Assembly (NCBI RefSeq): GCF_000350225.1
Contig: NW_005178986.1
Location: 62,001-126,000 of the forward strand
DNA: 64,000 nucleotides
Reading direction: 5' to 3'
Source of the DNA: Chondrus crispus
Lineage: Eukaryota > Rhodophyta > Florideophyceae > Gigartinales > Gigartinaceae
The notes under the pieces were generated by a model. That model had not been told where the DNA came from and searched no databases. It was given only the letters and a program-made list of their open reading frames with translations. Below, piece after piece: positions 27,951 to 39,324 of this stretch. The number at the start of each line of letters is the position of its first letter. Position 1 is the stretch's first letter. Position numbers and translations under genes: made by a program.

Positions 27951-29261
27951 CCCCTTTTCAGGTTGCCAAACGCAACATAAACACACGCTACATGTGAACA
28001 TTTCAGATCCTGCTGCGCCCCCGGAAAGGCCCTGCACGTGATGCAAGGACAGTATCAACTTGTGTGTTTGGCAGCCAATTGTTCGGGGCGCTAACTTCAA
28101 TATGAGCATGCCATACCGACAGCTCGATTTGCACATGGTTTTCGCACAGCGAGCAGAACCATTTTACTACTATGCGGCATGCTAGAAATAGGATTCCGCA
28201 TTCATGAGCGTAGGTTCGAAATCTTTGGAACTGCTTTCCCCAAACGCGTTGCAGCGCATAGTCCATGCATTCAAAGGCGTAGGAAAGGGGATATATGATC
28301 TTGCATTCCAAATAAAGTTCACGCTATTTTTTCGTTTAAGATATCATTGCTTACTTCCACTTAATAGAAACGACAGCATGGAGGCCTTTACATGCAAGGA
28401 CGGCGGCGTTTCGTTTCACTGGGGAAGCCAAACTCGGAGAGGGCCTGTCATCCTTCGTTTGGTGCTTGACAGCGGGATAGCCCCACAGCCTCGACAGACT
28501 CATACAGCGCCCTGTAGCAACTTGCGGGCTTTAGAACTGAGACTGGACGTGTAGCGAAAAAGGGGTTATGGAAGTGGGGACACTTTGAGTTGGCTCCACG
28601 CCTCGAGGCTTTCTTTTTCTGCCGAGGGCTCCCTTTCTTGAAGCGTATCGAAGGCCCTAGCGGGCTCACCAGCTGTGGCTATAGCCCCGCCAAGGTCAGA
28701 TTTCTCACCTGGCGATCGACCCCGTGAGGGGTCGACTCTGTCCTCTCGGCCTCGACGGACGCAGATCGCGCTATTTTTCCTGCCTGCACATGTCGGTCAG
28801 ACACAACTCGGAGGCTAAAAAATCAGTTGAAATGTCAGATCCCCGATTTGTCTGTCTAGAAAACGAAACACAGAGCGACACATACCACACCCGTTCTTGA
28901 CAACAACAAGCGGTCAAGTGTGAAAGAAACCAAAGCGCAAGAAAACAAAAGAGTGACGATTTCGAAAAAACCAACGCGCAAGAAAACAAAAGAGTGACGT
29001 CCGTGAGAATGATGGTGGGCGCTCGATATAAAAAACTTCGGGTCCCTTTTTATATGGAATCTAAAAATCGAACTGTTCGCAGCAATACGAGAGGATTGTT
29101 CCGGTTTCGCCCGCTTTTATCCGTAAGTAAACGTTAACTGTCAAGCAAAGCGAGGAACAGTAAACCTATACTCGATATCATATCGTCGAATAAACAATCA
29201 CATGTCACTCAGTTTATAATGACTGTATGACATGTCTCGTAAGCCATTAAAGGCCATACAG
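27951..29261. other. Spacer with a small tandem duplication
   Basis: Short overlapping ORFs lack coding character. A ~38-base unit containing GCAAGAAAACAAAAGAGTG is repeated side by side at about 28938-28998. The stretch 28570-28760 is GC-rich with a GACCCCGTGAGGGGTCGA hairpin. No gene was recognised. Confidence 0.5.
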
Positions 29262-29583
29262 TAAATGTTAACCTGGTTGCGGGTAAATGTTTACCCAGGA
29301 ATGTTAAGGAGTAAACATTTACTTGCAACCATCAACTCGACACCGGGTAAATGTTAATCTGACTGCGAGTAAATGTTTACTCAGGAATTTTACCTAGTAA
29401 ACATTTACTGGCAACCATCAACTCGACACCGGGTAAATGTTAATCTGACTGCGAGTAAATGTTTACTCAGGAATTTTACCTAGTAAACATTTACTTGCAA
29501 CCATCAACTCGACACCGAGTAAATGTTAATCTGCTTGCGAGTAAATGTTTACTTAGGAATTTTACCGAGTAAACATTTACTGT
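29262..29583. repeat. 86-base satellite array
   Basis: Units start at 29310, 29396 and 29482, with partial units before and after (next start 29568), giving an exact 86-base period. Each unit holds AGTAAACATTTACT, ACTCGACACCGGGTAAATG and GAGTAAATGTTTACT, so the core is present in both orientations. The same core forms the array at 2914-3091. Confidence 0.95.
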
Positions 29584-29859
29584 AAGCAGCGTTGTAACTG
29601 TAATTTGTCCTTTGTTTTAATTTAACGTCTCTTTACTTACAGCATCGGTGTATGCCGTTTGTTTAACTTAATGTGTACCTTATCATATACCTTACATCTT
29701 TATTTACAACAGAGCTAAGACCCTCCACTCCACCACTCCCGCACCACTTCCCATTCCATCCTTGCGCACTGGAGTTCCACATTCCAAGACCCCTCTCTCG
29801 AGCTGTCGGTGATGCCCGCTTCGCCAATGCCCTTTCAGAACAGCCGCAAGCACACTCTG

Positions 29860-30100
29860 GCAGCTCTAGCAGTATCGCTAGCAGCTCTGACGACATGTCT
29901 TGTCGCCCGGAGGAGGACAACAATGCGCCGCAAGCGCCGTCATCGCAACAAGAACCCAAAGTACCTCCACCCAGCCATTATTAGCCCTCGCACACAGCGG
30001 TCCACTCCTTGGCGCGTGCTTCTCTCGTTCGGGAAAGACTCCGACTTCCTTGTATCCGTAAATATCACGAAGCCCTTACTGCTAAACAGTATACTTCTTG
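29860..30100 (+). pseudogene. Possible N-terminal fragment of a Harbinger-type transposase
   Basis: In the frame of ORF 29809-30282 there is a basic stretch (RRKRRHRNKN), then STPWRVLLSFGKDSDFLVSV. This resembles the conserved region ahead of the helix-turn-helix in PIF/Harbinger DDE transposases. Nothing recognisable follows; downstream sequence has different base composition, so any such gene is truncated. This is a low-certainty call by eye. Confidence 0.25.
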
Positions 30101-33100
30101 TTGCTCCCTTCGCCAGTACTGAGCTCCCCCTGGTCAGGTGTCGAGCGTTTTTTGGGGGTGCGTGGGGAGTTTGGCGTGGATGGTGGCTGAGGGAAAGGGG
30201 TACCTTGAGAGGGAGGATCGGATCCGTCCAAAAGGGATGCCATGTTGAGATGACAGAGTCAGAATGCGGGCGCCAGGTTTGAGGAGGAAGGTGTGGCTCG
30301 CTTTGGGATTAGGGGATGGGGAGGTTGTCGGCGAGTGGGGGTGCGAGTGGGTGTACAGTTCGCAACATGTTCCAACTGGGGTGGAACCGCCACGGAAGGG
30401 CAGTGATGGAGTGCAAGAGTGGTGGGGACAATCAATTTTTGAAACTATCATACAATGGTAAAGTGTTAGAGTGCTATTTTCTGGATGCACCCACTGGGTG
30501 CAGGGCACTGTTTAATGCTGGTGCTGGAACCGGCACCAGGGGCCGCCCTGGACAATTCTTTTGCGGCGTTGCCTTCTCCCTTACCCGTTTCGTGGTTTTT
30601 GCATTGCGCTCGTGGTCTGCTTTCATTCTCCCAACTTTCTCCGCCCTCTGTTCGTGTTGCCCATGTTCCTTCTCTTTTTCTCCTTATCTGCACGCGCGAA
30701 TTCCCTAATTCTGCCTTTCGGGTGCGGGGAGAAGGCGGAGAAGCCTACGTTGCGCCGCCGTATGGAGCCCAGTGCGGAGGGCGGGGGTGAGGCCTTGGAA
30801 ACGCCGCATTGGCGTATACATGGCGCCGCCTCGCTTCCGCCCCCGTCCACGCCACGCTTCCGCTCTCGTCGACGCCTCGCCGCTGACCGCCCTGCCGCTC
30901 CATCTCCACCTGCGGCCCCTCGCCTCCACCTTGCTCCCCCTTCCCCCCGCCCTCCGCTCCCGTTCCGGATCGTCTCTCTACCCCTGTACCCACTTCCGCC
31001 GCCCGGACCTCCCGACCCTGCTCCTTTCGCCGCGCAGCGCCACGCCGCGTCGCTTGGCAGCCACACCTTCCCCGCCCGCTGCTGCACCCCGCTCGCGCCC
31101 CCCGCATTTCCGTTGCCAAGCCGAAACCCACACCTTTACAACGCGTACGCCTCCGCCCCGCCCCTGTTATACAGAGACACATACACAGCGGAGGCGGAAA
31201 GTGCAAAAGTATTCACGGGGGTGCCACAGGTGCACGTCCAGGCAATACAGGGCAGTGGGTCATGCGTGCACACTCCTGTCTCATCGTTGCTGCAGCCGAC
31301 TGTGCCGATTTGCCCCCTTACAAAAAGCAGAATGAATCAACTGCAAAATCACGGAGGTGCCAGTGCACATCGGGGCCAACACGTTGTGGAATCATTTGCA
31401 GAAACATAGACTCATAAACGAAAGTTAAAGTTAGCATTGGACACAGGTCTGTGATCTCGCTTCCGACGAACCTGGAAGGACCCATTTCTGTAGTTCGTCA
31501 TTCCATGGGGAGGCCCAAAGCGCAACCGAGCAATTCATGAAGAATCTCCAGCCGTGGCAAAGCGACACATTGTTACCGCCACATCTGTGGGTTTGCCATG
31601 ACCACCGGCTGCGGACTGTGATACCGTGGTGGCGCTGGCCTGCTAATTCCAATGGGCATAGAGCAATGGGAACAGAAACAAGGTTGCGGTGATGGCAATA
31701 TTAGAAACATGAAGGAGCGAGGCGGTAAAAAGATGGCAATGGACTGAAACGTCTTACCTGTAGAAGCGGAATGAGGAAAAGTTTGGAATTCGCCAAGTCC
31801 AATATATGGGAGTTTGTGATCGGTAGCGCAGTGAGAGACTAAGAAGGAATTCAATCGATGCTGTTAGAAAGGCGTGAATCGATGGTGTTGCAGACACCAA
31901 ATCAGAAGCTGAATAACAAACAAACCCTTTCATATGAAGAGCTCCCGTGGAGATACACCTCGTAATATCAAAGAAGATAGAAGCAGTTAAGGAGATGCCA
32001 AGTTTGTCGGCGAGCTGGGTGAGGGATGTTGACGGTCACAAGAGCTTACCTTTTTGATGTAGAAGCCGAGGGGACAAATGCGGGAGGGACTGTGGGACTG
32101 TGAAACGCAACATGGAAGGTACGGGCTGGTGTTTCGAGCTGCATGGCGTTGCTGTTTTCGGGGGTCGCGGGGGGGTTCGATCGATACTAGTGGCGGTGCC
32201 TACAGCACCACAGGCCGTCTTTGTAGAAGTAGTTGGGGTCGCTGCTAGGAAGAGCCACTTCATTGGCGGGCGAGGCTGGACGACGGACGGCACAGAGAGC
32301 GATTCTGCATGCGGGCGGTGGGGGCGAGCAAGTCGGTGGCAAGCGTGTGCAGGATGGAGTTCAGAGATGTTTGTGAGGTGTTGTGCGGGGCGGAGAGCTG
32401 CGAGAGTAGGCGCGGTGAGTCAGCGGTGGCGGAGGGCATCTTCGGAACGGGCGGGTTAGTGCGGGATTGCGGCGGGGCGAGGGGTAAGTACGGAGAGATG
32501 GAGTGCAGAGCAGTGGGAGGGACTGCGATATGTAAGAGGAACGGTAGCCCCGGATGCGGCGGGCTCACTGAGCCCCTCGGCGTTGCTGTTTTCGGTTCGC
32601 GGGGAGTCCCCGCTATCGAAGCGCAATCTGATTTATTTTTTATTTTTATTTTATTTATATATTTTTGATTTTTTGATTTCTTTTAGGTATGAGATACAGC
32701 CACGCGTAGCGCGCGATATAAGTACCTCTCGAAAGACCCTCGTTACCGCGGATGACGAGGATGCAAGACTGTTGGCTGTAGCTGAGCTGGCAGGAACCCT
32801 AGCAACCATACTGTAGGCGTTCGTAGGCTACCTGCAGTGTGATCGGAGGACTAGGGATGCCATCGTAGTATTTACGTAGTGTGTATGTAACAGTAGGTAC
32901 AACAGGGCGGAACTCTGGGTCAAACGTGCAGTGCTGTCGTATCACATGCCGAGTGCCACCGCAGTAGCATCCCCCCGCCGTAGTTCATGCGGAGTGCCGC
33001 CGGAGTGCATTCCCTCATCTCCCCATTGCTCGTCGAATTTCGCAAGTCGGGTGCCGTTATTCATCGTCTGCAAGAAGCCCACTCGCTTGTGGACCGCAAT

Positions 33101-33591
33101 CCGAAGAGGGCCGTCAGCTGGATGGCCGTCAGCTAATACTACTGGCGTGCGGGAAGACCAAGGTCGCGCGCCGGTTTCTACACAATGCTACCACACTGGA
33201 CGCAGGCTGGGCTCCCGCGTGCGTCGCCGTGGGTCACGCGTTCAGCCTCGACCTCGATGTTTCACGTGTCCGCACCCCGCTCGCCGACGCCCTCACATCC
33301 CTGACCAGCCTCACATGTGCCCTTCGTCTATACCGTCCTCCACCTGCACCCCCGGTCAACATACCGACACTCTCACTACCCCCCCCCCCCCGTCATCATC
33401 CCCCGATGCGCTAGACCCATCCACAACAGCCTATGTCGGCCACACCTCGTGTAGTCCCACTTGCGCTGCCGCTGTTCGTCGCTATTCCATTATGGGCAAT
33501 ACGTGGACGTTATCAAAACTTGTTTTAATGCATGCTAGTTTGCATCTAAAGAAATTTTTGTCCAGGTAGCACAGGCGAACTAACACATGCA
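30101..33591. other. GC-rich gene-poor region
   Basis: Many overlapping ORFs occur on both strands (for example 30561-31409, 30772-31335, 32260-32568), but they are Pro/Arg-rich and have no domain. They arise from C-rich DNA such as 30830-31180. A run of ten Cs lies near 33381-33390, and GGCGTTGCTGTTTTCGG appears twice (about 32143 and 32579), suggesting a decayed repeat. A T-rich stretch occupies 32630-32680. No supported gene was found. Confidence 0.5.
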
Positions 33592-34446
33592 CTACGCAGA
33601 GTCTTCGAATTTCAATTCCAATCGCTTTCTGGGCTCACGCTTTCGGCGCTTGCGCTTCTCGATAACTCGGAGAGCCGTGAGGTATTCCTCGTCTTCGTCC
33701 TCTTCGCTTGACAATACAGGGCTGGGACGCTTCCTTTTCACATTCCTGCGCAGGTCCCCGCAGGGCGCCACTGGAGCTTGTTCGTAGCCGGATTCGTCCT
33801 CACCCCCGCTATCGCTCATTGGTGCGTCAGGAGATCCTTGGACTGTGTTTCTCTCTGGATGAAGATCATCGCGGATTCTCGATGCCGTACCACTTTGTGA
33901 AGAGATCTGATGAGAAAGATTAGCACTTGACCTTTTTCGGACTTTGTCACGGCGTAGTACTTCCATGATAAGCCACTCAGCAGCCCAGTAGTTCACAGCC
34001 ATCGCAAGGACATTGAAGCGACGCTCCAGAGTCTTCTTCAGATTTGCCAAATCCAACGCATGAGATATTTGGATATTGTTCCAAGTTTCAACACCTTTTT
34101 TCAGTGCAAACCCAGAGAATGTTGCTCTCGGGTCCTCGCTGCGCGCCCCGTATAGCGTCTGTCGAATGAGGCGACACGCTGCACGGTGAGTTTCAGAATC
34201 CAGCGGTGCCTGGTTTTCCGTCTTGTCGTACGGTGTACCCTTCCATTCACCGTAGATGCGGTTGAATACCTCCCGCGTCGACAACTGACAGCCAGATCTG
34301 CCATTTCGACGGCCTTGTTTGCCTGGAAGACGAAGGCATCTGATCTCGAGCTCCCCAACGGTGGCCTGATTACCCTGCTTGTTCTGAACACTTTGTCCAT
34401 TGCAACACGGTTTCTCTTTACGACGAACTCGGCTGCGTTGCTGCAT
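33592..34446 (-). CDS. Companion gene of the Plavaka/CACTA transposase (284 aa)
   Basis: The function is unknown. Residues ~55-175 look globular (REVFNRIYGEWKGTPYDKTENQAPL, then long helices with NYWAAEWLIMEVLRR). The tail is Ser- and acidic-rich and ends in a very basic segment (KRRKRREPRKR), a likely nuclear localisation signal. It lies downstream of and on the same strand as the transposase, separated by ~490 bases. Plant and fungal CACTA relatives often carry a second DNA-binding gene beside the transposase, which makes a helper role reasonable. The first ~45 residues overlap a second open frame, so the start is uncertain. Confidence 0.5.
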   Translation of the reverse strand: MQQRSRVRRKEKPCCNGQSVQNKQGNQATVGELEIRCLRLPGKQGRRNGRSGCQLSTREVFNRIYGEWKGTPYDKTENQAPLDSETHRAACRLIRQTLYGARSEDPRATFSGFALKKGVETWNNIQISHALDLANLKKTLERRFNVLAMAVNYWAAEWLIMEVLRRDKVRKRSSANLSHQISSQSGTASRIRDDLHPERNTVQGSPDAPMSDSGGEDESGYEQAPVAPCGDLRRNVKRKRPSPVLSSEEDEDEEYLTALRVIEKRKRRKREPRKRLELKFEDSA

Positions 34447-34932
34447 CGCAGAATTCGAACTGTTTTGTTCTGGGTTATTGAAGTTGAATTGGCTTTTCGT
34501 AGCTGGTGGTTCCTGTTGTAGGGGAAAGTTAGGTTGTTAAATAGGCGCATTTCAAACAAAGCATTTCTGAAACGAAAGTCACTTCCCGCTCTTTTTGTGA
34601 GCTGGATTTTCCTTTCACCCTTATTCCGGATGATTCATCACCAGGGGTCTGGAGAGGTCTAAAGCATCTCTGACACTCTCCATTTCGAACTCTGATGGGC
34701 GCTTGTAGACTATGCGATTGGGAGGTGGGGAGCACGTGGTGAGATTGTGCACAATGGGATTGTGCTGTAGATGGAGTAGGGTAGCCATGAGAGGCGTGCG
34801 AGTTGAGTGGCCAGTTACAGTGTCCTGCGTGCGGAGAAGAGGAGGTTGCCTTCGCGGCCCACATGAGCTTGGGCGCGCTCGTCATCCCAGCCCCTAATGC
34901 GGCGGCAGCATCAGGTCAGCCCAATAAATTAC
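34447..34932. other. Spacer between companion gene and transposase
   Basis: An overlapping frame (34101-34559) may hold the true 5' end of the companion gene. The rest shows no feature. Confidence 0.4.
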
Positions 34933-37644
34933 TCAATTGATGCCGCGCAGTATGAAATCCGTACCAGCTCGCAGGAGTTTCATTTCTGGGTCGATAAAAT
35001 ACCTACAGCCGTCGTGGTCTAGGTACCCAATTAATCTGTTGATACATGACAAGCCTTCCACGCTCCTCACCTTCTCCCGAATCGTTCCCTTGCGACCGTT
35101 TCCAAGTTTGGTAAACGGTATTCTACTCATTGCATCCAACTTAAGACCGTACCTCCAGTCAACTCTCGCAGCTTCAAGCTGCCCTACTCTTTTGAGCTGC
35201 TCTGACGGCGTGCGATATGTGAATGAGATTTCCCAAAACTCATTCACCGAGCCGTAATAAACGTCTGTCACAGACTGTTTGCTTGATTCTTCATGTGAAT
35301 CATATTCTGCTTGTCTCATGAAATGCCCAGCGACCCAAAACTTCTGCCTTGGCGTTTTGTAGACCCCTCTGTTACATCTGTTTTGGAACACTTGCTCTGT
35401 CTCAGCCACAAAAGACGTTTTATAACCGCCGAGCACTGCACGCTTGAACGATTTCAGCGTTCTTATATCCACGTCGTAAGCTGTAATGGGAAGTTTGTCC
35501 TCGACGTAGGAAAGACTTGCTCGGAGTCTGTCCTTCCCTCGAACCACTTTGCCTTTCCCTCGCATACGACCATTGTCTTTGTACTCACAATTGCTCGTAT
35601 TACAGCGGCCACTTTCGAAATCCGTAAAAGTACCGGAATCACTACCGTATTCACAGTCTGACATTTCTTCTGGCTGTTCACTGTCCGTCACAAGGCTTCT
35701 GAGCAGTCTCAAAGAAAAAAGCTTCATATGCTTGTTGAACATGTCCGTCTCTGCCTTTGTCCGGGATTTAACAAGAGGACCTGTTTCGCCAACAAATCTT
35801 TCGACCACAAACTGTGAGACATTGAGAAGGGGACCACACTCCTCCATCATATCAGGAAGATGCAAGATCGCGTGGGTTGTTGGAGTAAAACAAAACGATT
35901 GCGCATCTTCCTGATAGAACAAGTCACAGAAAAGTTCGCGCAAGCGCTCTACAAAATCGCGAAGCGCAGTCACGTCTCGCTTTAGTGGTGTTGGATCGAG
36001 CACAATCTCTAAGACCCTTGCTGTCTTCGTCCAAAGCTCTTGCATTTCTTTCGAACAGCGTGAGACGGAGAACAAAATTTGCCCATAGTATAGCCCAAAC
36101 GCCTTAAAGTCCTCAGCCTTGAAATATTCCAAATGTTCTATGGACAGAGTTGGGCGACCCCAGCTTGCCGGTATACCATTTCCACCATCTCTCAGAGATT
36201 CATTTATGTGTGAGATATCCGTTGATCCATAATTCAATGGTGATAGTTTGGCCTTGGGGTGTATCCCAGATGGCAGCAAAATGATGTGCTTGACCCAACC
36301 TAATAGCAGAAGATGCATCGGGTCATAAGGTACCGACTGCACAAAATCGAGACTCAGCCTGGCCATGATCGGTTTTCGTTTGATTCCGGTCATTTTTATA
36401 TAGCGCTGAAGTTCCGTCTTTGCCCCTCGCCTCTCATTATGCTTGAGATATGTTAAACGCCTCCAGATCAATTCGATCTCAGAATGAGATCGTGGTTGTG
36501 GGCACTCCAATTTGATCCGTCTACTTGCAGTAGTAATAGAATCCACAGGTGTCCTATCCTTCTTTCCCAACGCTTCCGAACAAGGGACACAGTAGCTACC
36601 CCCAGCCGTGCCTACTTTTTTTGCTTCCTTTCGACACCGACGGCAGAAGCACTTTCCGTTGTGCCCCACAAACCCTAAAACTTTCGAACCTGCTGGCCAG
36701 TCCGATGAAAAAAAGATGACAAAAGCCCGCAGAAGACGCTCTTTTCCGTCGTAACAAACTGTATGGATTCCCCTCTCTAATTTCTTCAAATCTTCGATGA
36801 TTGGCTCAAGGAAGCTGTCAAAGCTATCGCTGTCGTGCGTACCTGGTATGAAAGCGGTGACAAGACAATTTGAAGCTTTGAAGCGCATCTCATGATCTTG
36901 ATTTAAAATGATGAACACCGCAGGCCACGCCGTTCTTCGGGTACCGCGCTCTTTGAAAATTTCAAATCCGTCAGATGACATAGTGAGAAATATCAGGATC
37001 TCATCATCCTCTTTCCAAGCAGCAATTTTGGAGCCGTGGAGCCTTCGAAACAAGGAACCGTCATAGTAGTCGTAGAGGTAGTCGTCGCACGGTGACTGAA
37101 GTGACGATTTGGCAGACGTGCATCCGTCCCTAAATTGGTCAAATAATGCTTTTTCTCGACACATTGCGGCCAGCTGCTCCGAAAGAAACGAGTACCAGAA
37201 CTTCTGTGATACCGGGAGCTTGCAATTTTCGGAATGACATTCTTCTCGATTAGTGCCGGATCTGGTTGAAACAGTAGCATGGCCGCTGCTACAAATTCCC
37301 GCAAACCTCTTTTTGACGCCAGTGCGCCTTAAAATGTGATTCATGAGTACATCATACGTGTATGCTGACTGCACAGCATCAGTTCTAAGAAGCTTTCGAG
37401 TAGTGTTCTGAGAAAGCTTGCCCCTCTCCCTTAGCTCCAGTACTTCGGACAATCGCCTCACCTCGTCCTCCTTAGCCTGTGATTTGGCGTTCAGGGTGCC
37501 ATTATTTTCGCTGACGGATGGGCTTTCAAAGCTAATAGAGCTATTTACCAGGGACGCACTTCCCGATTCCCCTTGTACCTCGTCATTTGGTTGAGACTCG
37601 TATGAATATTCCGTACGACGCTTTTTTGTGCTTGTGGAGACCAT
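34933..37644 (-). CDS. Plavaka/CACTA-type (tnp2-like) DDE transposase (903 aa)
   Basis: This is an uninterrupted ORF with all landmarks of the tnp2/Plavaka branch of the CMC superfamily. TMSSDGFEIF carries catalytic Asp225. WPAVFIILN is the family's P-rich strand. SSDWPAGSKVLGFVGH carries Asp315 and leads into a C-x-C-x-x-C zinc site (KCFCRRC, ~331-337). YDPMHLLLLG carries Asp441, followed by the downstream TPTTHAILHLPDMM and FVVERFVGETG blocks. The N-terminal 100 residues are disordered. The enzyme should cut and paste its own element. Terminal CACTA/CCCT-type repeats and a target duplication were looked for around 33.5 and 38 kb but not found with confidence. The intact frame suggests a young or functional copy. 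Confidence 0.85.
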   Translation of the reverse strand: MVSTSTKKRRTEYSYESQPNDEVQGESGSASLVNSSISFESPSVSENNGTLNAKSQAKEDEVRRLSEVLELRERGKLSQNTTRKLLRTDAVQSAYTYDVLMNHILRRTGVKKRFAGICSSGHATVSTRSGTNREECHSENCKLPVSQKFWYSFLSEQLAAMCREKALFDQFRDGCTSAKSSLQSPCDDYLYDYYDGSLFRRLHGSKIAAWKEDDEILIFLTMSSDGFEIFKERGTRRTAWPAVFIILNQDHEMRFKASNCLVTAFIPGTHDSDSFDSFLEPIIEDLKKLERGIHTVCYDGKERLLRAFVIFFSSDWPAGSKVLGFVGHNGKCFCRRCRKEAKKVGTAGGSYCVPCSEALGKKDRTPVDSITTASRRIKLECPQPRSHSEIELIWRRLTYLKHNERRGAKTELQRYIKMTGIKRKPIMARLSLDFVQSVPYDPMHLLLLGWVKHIILLPSGIHPKAKLSPLNYGSTDISHINESLRDGGNGIPASWGRPTLSIEHLEYFKAEDFKAFGLYYGQILFSVSRCSKEMQELWTKTARVLEIVLDPTPLKRDVTALRDFVERLRELFCDLFYQEDAQSFCFTPTTHAILHLPDMMEECGPLLNVSQFVVERFVGETGPLVKSRTKAETDMFNKHMKLFSLRLLRSLVTDSEQPEEMSDCEYGSDSGTFTDFESGRCNTSNCEYKDNGRMRGKGKVVRGKDRLRASLSYVEDKLPITAYDVDIRTLKSFKRAVLGGYKTSFVAETEQVFQNRCNRGVYKTPRQKFWVAGHFMRQAEYDSHEESSKQSVTDVYYGSVNEFWEISFTYRTPSEQLKRVGQLEAARVDWRYGLKLDAMSRIPFTKLGNGRKGTIREKVRSVEGLSCINRLIGYLDHDGCRYFIDPEMKLLRAGTDFILRGIN

Positions 37645-38527
37645 CGAAGGTTGAGATGATTGTGGATGACAGTTGGAAGTATAGCGGAAGGTAGGTGTCG
37701 GTGAGGTCCGGTGGTGGATAACGTGGATGACGTTTCAAAGCTTCTTACAGAAGGAGAATAAATTTCTCGTGAGGATGGCGCAGCTGAGATGGACCAGAGA
37801 TCCGCTGTGCGAGGACAGCTAGACCTCGCCAAGGTTGAAGGAGAACGATCAGTAGAATCAGAAGTAGACATGGCAGTTGACATGCCGACTATACTCATTC
37901 GATCCGATGAAGTCGTCTTGATTAATCCGAATCGGCATAAATGTATGACAAAAGGCCTTAAGTTGGCCTTTCGCTTCGCAAACCCAAACATGGAGTTATG
38001 ACGCGGCGATAATTACTGATTGGATGGATGCCAATGCGGTACCAGCAGGAAGTTCTAAAGCTGGATGTGCGAGGAAGATTGTGGTGTACATCAATGAGTT
38101 CGATGTTGAATTAAATCGCAAAGTAATCCCTCTCGCTAAATGAATCTCGCAAAGTGCATATAGTCGCATGAAGGATAGTACTCATCTTAGCTGTCTGCAA
38201 GCCACACGCCGCAATACGCACCAAGTCGTGAAAGAGACGATGTACTGAATAAAGACCTGGAGACAGGTTTGACCCCGCACGCCCACACAACGCGAGAGCC
38301 CAAGTAGCGGTGCTCAAGAAGCAAAACCCCGCGCCCATAGCGCCCAGAGTTGCGACAGAAGCCCTTTGCGGATGTTGCAGACCCACTACCCTTTCCGGCC
38401 CATGTCCCCTCGGCGCGGCGCGGCGTGACGCACACGCTTGCGTTACGCACGGAATGCAGGAAAGGAATTTGCTGTCTGGCATGGCGGGCCGGCAGTTATG
38501 GCGCACTAGCCCGCTCATTCTCTTCCC
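37645..38527. other. Spacer upstream of the transposase
   Basis: It contains the likely transposase promoter and short ORFs without domains (37789-38001 +, 38111-38518 -). No element end was recognised. Confidence 0.45.
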
Positions 38528-39102
38528 CTACTCCTCGCACGCCCGCGAGCCAGACGTGTCCAACCACTCCGTGGCGCACCCGCCGCAGTAGTTGTCGACG
38601 CACGCGACGGCGCCGGCGCACGGCGCCACACCGTCGACGGAGAACGGCGCCCGCTTGAACAGCGCGCTCGCCGCCCCGTCTGCGCAGCGGCACGTAGAGC
38701 CGCAGCATATCTGCGGCGTATCGAGGAACCGCCGCTGCGCCTCGGAGAGAAAGCCCACCTGCTTGTAAAAATGCTTCTTTGCGCCGCGCACAGGGGGCAG
38801 GGGAGGAGCGCACGTGTAAGCTTTCCGTCCGCGCGCGCGCACAAGCAGCGCGGGGGTGGCGCCACCTACGTCGCACTGCGAGAGGGACGGGGCCGTGCCC
38901 GCCTGGATCGGCAGGTTTTACCGCTTGTTCTCCTCGATGAACGTGCCGCACGCGCCGGACGACGCAGGCGTGTACAGCTTGAACGTACCGAACCGCGAGC
39001 AGCCCCTGAAGACGCGGTAGGTCCGCAACGTGTACACCGTCGTGTCCGATGACGACCATGTTTCAATGATGCGCCAAATATAACCGTTTTATCAGCTAAT
39101 CA
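38528..39102 (-). pseudogene. Fragment of a cysteine-rich secreted-type protein gene
   Basis: One minus-strand frame reads WRIIETWSSSDTTVYTLRTY and RGCSRFGTFKLYTP, then a single in-frame TAA. It then reads SQCDVGGATPALLV and a Cys-rich end (PQICCGSTCRC, VACVDNYCGGCATEW) to a stop at 38528. The paired and clustered Cys, and the DxYCGGC-type motif, are typical of extracellular disulfide-bonded modules in algal and protist proteins. The 5' end, including any signal peptide, is missing, so this is a truncated or single-exon remnant. A specific family is not recognised. The other frames over this GC-rich stretch have no coding character. Confidence 0.45.
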
Positions 39103-39324
39103 TTACTGCATGAGCATCAAATATGCATCGCTGTCGCATCGATTGGCTGTTAGTGCATTTTACAGATATCCTGGGGATATCACGTCGATATTTGGGTGGA
39201 TATCCGGACATTCAGATTGCATCGAAGGAGTACCATGCGCACATCGGGAGCACATCGGCGGCTAACAGAGGCGCATATTTGGCTTATCGAACGGACATCT
39301 AAGTTCCTCACTGAGGGGGAGGTC
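39103..39324. other. Spacer
   Basis: Short AT-rich stretch with scattered CACATCGG/GATATCC words similar to those at 2.2-2.4 kb. No gene. Confidence 0.4.

Noticed and set aside
2914-29583. Polinton/Maverick or giant-virus insertion
   Set aside because: No protein-primed DNA polymerase, retroviral-type integrase, packaging ATPase or capsid protein was found. Ulp1 and methyltransferase alone are not sufficient.
29262-29583. Telomeric repeat
   Set aside because: The unit is 86 bases and palindromic, not a short G-rich telomere repeat, and it is internal.
30561-31409. 282-residue Pro/Arg-rich ORF and overlapping ORFs on both strands
   Set aside because: C-rich low-complexity DNA opens several frames at once. 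No domain or codon signal was seen.
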